From NCBI GenBank assembly GCA_944376295.1, contig CALWCE010000005.1, positions 62,001 through 126,000 on the forward strand: a DNA stretch of 64,000 bases, given 5' to 3'. Position numbers and translations under genes: made by a program. Origin of the DNA: an uncultured Clostridia bacterium. Lineage in GTDB: Bacteria; Bacillota; Clostridia; Christensenellales; Borkfalkiaceae. Positions 61,895 to 64,000 of the stretch are shown here, piece by piece. Under the pieces are notes generated by a model. That model did not search any database. It worked only from the letters and a program-made list of their open reading frames with translations, and had not been told where the DNA came from. Position 1 is the stretch's first letter; the number at the start of each line of letters is the position of its first letter.

Positions 61895-62584
61895 TCAGAA
61901 CCGCAGAGTTTGCTTTATTGTATCAAAAAGCCTATGAGCGATCTGCTCCATACCACGATCGCCCGGATGAACGGCAACTCCGACATTTTCAAACTTGCCC
62001 CCCGCCTTCATCGTATCGTCGCTTCCAAGGTCATGGATTTGTACGAAACGGTAATTCTTTTCCCCTGCGAGTTTTTTTACGAACGTATCGAAGGCAGCGT
62101 GTTCCCAAAACAGATCTGTGCATATAACAGTTTTTCCGCCTGCGGCGAGTTTGCCCGCAAGATATGCGTAACTTTCTTCAAACTGTTCTATTCTGTCAAA
62201 AAGGCGCGCGTTCTCGCCCAGCCTTATCACGGCTATATCGGCGGGATATTCTATCGCGCTTTTATACTTTCCGTGAAGAAGCGACATATCGCAGGAACGC
62301 TCCCATTCGCTTAAATTCGCGATACAATATCCGCACTTTATCCCGATCCCATTCATCAACGCGACAAGCATGTGAACATAGTCGTTCTGACGGGCCGAAG
62401 CCGCCATTCCCCAATCGCCATACCACCCGAGCCCGGGGGCGGGCGCATGCCGCGTTATCGAATTGCCGAGAAATAAAATCCTGAATTCCGCGCCGCTGTC
62501 ATCACAGATACAAACGCTTTCTTTCTCACTCAGCTGCCCCGTTGCAGGAACGGAATTCAACGAAAAATCATTTGAGACATCCAC
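61895..62584 (-). CDS. SGNH/GDSL-type hydrolase
   Basis: A 229-residue cytosolic protein with the SGNH hydrolase pattern: block I ILFLGNSIT (Ser nucleophile, about residue 42), NLSEWERSCD near the second block, AVIRLGENAR with the Asn of block III, and VHPGDRGMEQIA with the Asp-free His block (HPGDRG) near the C-end. Probably an esterase or deacetylase acting on acylated sugars. Start GTG at 62584, 1 bp after the upstream stop. Base composition is lower in GC than the left part of the window. Confidence 0.8.
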   Translation of the reverse strand: MDVSNDFSLNSVPATGQLSEKESVCICDDSGAEFRILFLGNSITRHAPAPGLGWYGDWGMAASARQNDYVHMLVALMNGIGIKCGYCIANLSEWERSCDMSLLHGKYKSAIEYPADIAVIRLGENARLFDRIEQFEESYAYLAGKLAAGGKTVICTDLFWEHAAFDTFVKKLAGEKNYRFVQIHDLGSDDTMKAGGKFENVGVAVHPGDRGMEQIAHRLFDTIKQTLRF

Positions 62585-62585
62585 T

Positions 62586-63827
62586 TCACATCATCTCCGA
62601 TACAAGCATATTAAAACTGAGAAATCCCGGATGCATAAACGGCTTGCCGCTGTCAGGATGATAACTTTCAAACAGATCGCCGTACCTTTCAAGTGAATTT
62701 TCCATCAGGGCAACCGTACGTCGGGCAACCTCTTTTGAAAGTTCTGTCTTGCCATACTTTTTCAGTCCTTGATAGACGCAGTAATTTGCCACCGTCCAAA
62801 CGGGGCCGAGCCAGTTTGACGGATTGCCTCTGCTGTTTTGAAGGCAATACATTTTTTCGTTCGACGCAAGCGTTCTTATGCCGTATTTTGCCAGAAAGGA
62901 ATCGTCTGCCGTCAGGTGGGTGCACATTCTTTCTGCGTGTTCGGCACTGCATATTCCCGCGTACATAGGCAAAAAACAAGCCCATATCCGAATCTTGAGC
63001 GGCATGCTTTTCCAATGAGGCGGCATACCCGAATGGAGTTTTACCCCGCCGGCCGAGCAGTTCGTATGATGAAAAGAGATATCCTGCGAATAATAGATCC
63101 CATCGCGTTCATCCCACATTTCCTCATTGATTGCGCGTTTTAACTTTTCCGCTTCCGATCCTATTCGGATCGCACGGCTGTCCCCTTTTGCTTTGAGGAT
63201 CTGCACAAGAGCCAAATATTCAAGATAAATAAAGCAATTCAGGAATATATCGGCGCTGCTGCGCGGCGGGCGGCAAAAGACGGTAGGATTATTGTCTATC
63301 CCTATCATGATATCGTTCTGCCAAAAAAACAGCCCCGACTTCCCGTCATATTGGTTCTGCTGATAGTATTCAAGATACCTGATAAGCTTTTCCGCATCAA
63401 ACCAACCGAAGTCACCTGTAAACATTGCCGCGCCGAGCGTGGCTTGGCACAAAAACGGAGCGTGCTGATTGTGTTTGTGCCCTTTTTTGATTTCATCGGT
63501 AAAAAAATCTTGGAATATTCCTTCCTCTGCAAGCATAGAGGGAATGGATCCGTCGTCAGACTGCGAATCGAGAAAATCAAGCACGCTGCCCTTCATATGC
63601 AAAACAGCGTCATCGCGTCTTATTCCGTGTTCTTCCATAAAGCGATCGCCAAAACGAGCGAACATAGAGCGCAGCGAACAGGCGACCCAGTAGCTGTCCC
63701 AGCCCCAGAGTTCGTTCATATAGCCTTCTCCGGGAACGATGAACGGATGCCTTAATTTGTTGCAGGCGGGTTTGAAGAAATGCTTGGCTTTGCCGAGCAG
63801 ATAATTTGTTATAAGTTCCGTCTCCAT
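62586..63827 (-). CDS. Trehalase/GH63-like alpha-alpha-barrel glycoside hydrolase
   Basis: About 413 residues. Motifs: GEGYMNELWGWDSYWVACSL (catalytic Asp expected in WGWDSYW), GSIPSMLAE, KHNQHAPFLCQA, EEMWDERDGIYYSQDI and the C-terminal NSRGNPSNWLGPVWTVANYCVYQGL and ESYHPDSGKPF, the pattern of GH63/GH37-type (alpha/alpha)6 enzymes such as mannosylglycerate hydrolase and glucosidase I. No signal peptide. The ATG at 63827 lies 22 bp after the previous stop; the frame is open to 63905 inside the previous gene. Confidence 0.83.
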   Translation of the reverse strand: METELITNYLLGKAKHFFKPACNKLRHPFIVPGEGYMNELWGWDSYWVACSLRSMFARFGDRFMEEHGIRRDDAVLHMKGSVLDFLDSQSDDGSIPSMLAEEGIFQDFFTDEIKKGHKHNQHAPFLCQATLGAAMFTGDFGWFDAEKLIRYLEYYQQNQYDGKSGLFFWQNDIMIGIDNNPTVFCRPPRSSADIFLNCFIYLEYLALVQILKAKGDSRAIRIGSEAEKLKRAINEEMWDERDGIYYSQDISFHHTNCSAGGVKLHSGMPPHWKSMPLKIRIWACFLPMYAGICSAEHAERMCTHLTADDSFLAKYGIRTLASNEKMYCLQNSRGNPSNWLGPVWTVANYCVYQGLKKYGKTELSKEVARRTVALMENSLERYGDLFESYHPDSGKPFMHPGFLSFNMLVSEMM

Positions 63828-63849
63828 GACCAAGTTCGCTTTTCCTTTT

Positions 63850-64000
63850 TCAGCCGAGTTTTGAAAATACGACTTCATTCTCACCGCAGACAAGTTCGGC
63901 TGCATCCGAGGCCCAGCCCCGTGGAGGGTTTACACGCGCGCTTATGCCGCGGGGAACAGATATTCTGCAATGTGCTGAATTGCCGTTGTGGTCTATTTCG
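63850..64000 (-). CDS. C-terminal end of a glycan-enzyme-like protein (cut by window edge)
   Basis: The last 50 codons of a minus-strand gene, ending in TGA at 63850-63852. The translated end reads ...CRISVPRGISARVNPP... and ...ELVCGENEVVFSKLG. The VPRG-x-xARV strand followed by a short gap and a GENEV/F strand resembles the C-terminal beta-sandwich of alpha-L-rhamnosidases (GH78). With only 50 residues the family is a guess. It heads the run with the GH63-like, SGNH and mgtC genes. Confidence 0.5.
   Translation of the reverse strand, partial: EIDHNGNSAHCRISVPRGISARVNPPRGWASDAAELVCGENEVVFSKLG

Overview
The window looks like a chromosome segment from an endospore-forming, anaerobic Firmicute of the Clostridia, probably a gut species related to Christensenellales or Oscillospirales. 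This is inferred from gene content, not from a marker gene. Support comes from spoIIAA-spoIIAB-sigF, spoIVB, glgC paired with glgD, short-form hisG with hisZ, and consensus sigma-A promoters (TTGACA-17-TATAAT types). Gene spacing is tight and base composition is GC-rich. Almost everything lies on the minus strand. No rRNA, CRISPR array, insertion sequence or prophage was seen.

Left part (1-34 kb), mostly housekeeping: glycogen synthesis (glgB-glgC-glgD, glgD cut by the window edge); ilvC; a DUF815 ATPase; murC; a cold-shock protein; a gene-poor stretch at 8.2-9.0 kb; htpG; lysA. Next is nadK-argR-recN-spoIVB-D,D-carboxypeptidase. Then comes an M3 peptidase whose frame is open into an upstream YihY-type membrane protein, and a heterodimeric ABC exporter of BmrC/BmrD layout behind a leader hairpin. 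The his operon (hisZ-G-D-B-H-A-F-IE plus a DRE-TIM aldolase-like gene), the spoIIA operon and a five-gene tRNA cluster (Met, Asp, Phe, Thr, Tyr) follow.

Middle part (34.2-57.4 kb) is a glycan-utilisation locus. One co-directional run of twelve genes (about 21 kb) starts beside a divergent AraC regulator. It encodes two sugar permeases, a binding lipoprotein, a secreted and a cytosolic DUF4091 protein, two further lipoproteins (one about 1,868 residues with repeated modules), a PhnP-like metallohydrolase, a GH36 alpha-galactosidase, an MgtC-like protein, a GH13 enzyme and a NahK-like sugar kinase. A GH109-like oxidoreductase-fold protein sits just past the AraC gene. Together they suggest uptake and breakdown of alpha-galactosyl or N-acetylhexosamine glycans. 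The importer ATPase is not encoded here.

Right part (57.6-64 kb): a DtxR/MntR-type repressor, then the most novel-looking locus. An ECF sigma factor is co-transcribed with a single-pass membrane protein, divergent from a lipoprotein that is a paralogue of the membrane protein's outer domain. Both transcription units carry the same roughly 32-bp upstream element. The last 2.8 kb is less GC-rich and carries a second MgtC copy, an SGNH hydrolase, a trehalase/GH63-like enzyme and the C-terminus of a further gene cut by the window edge.
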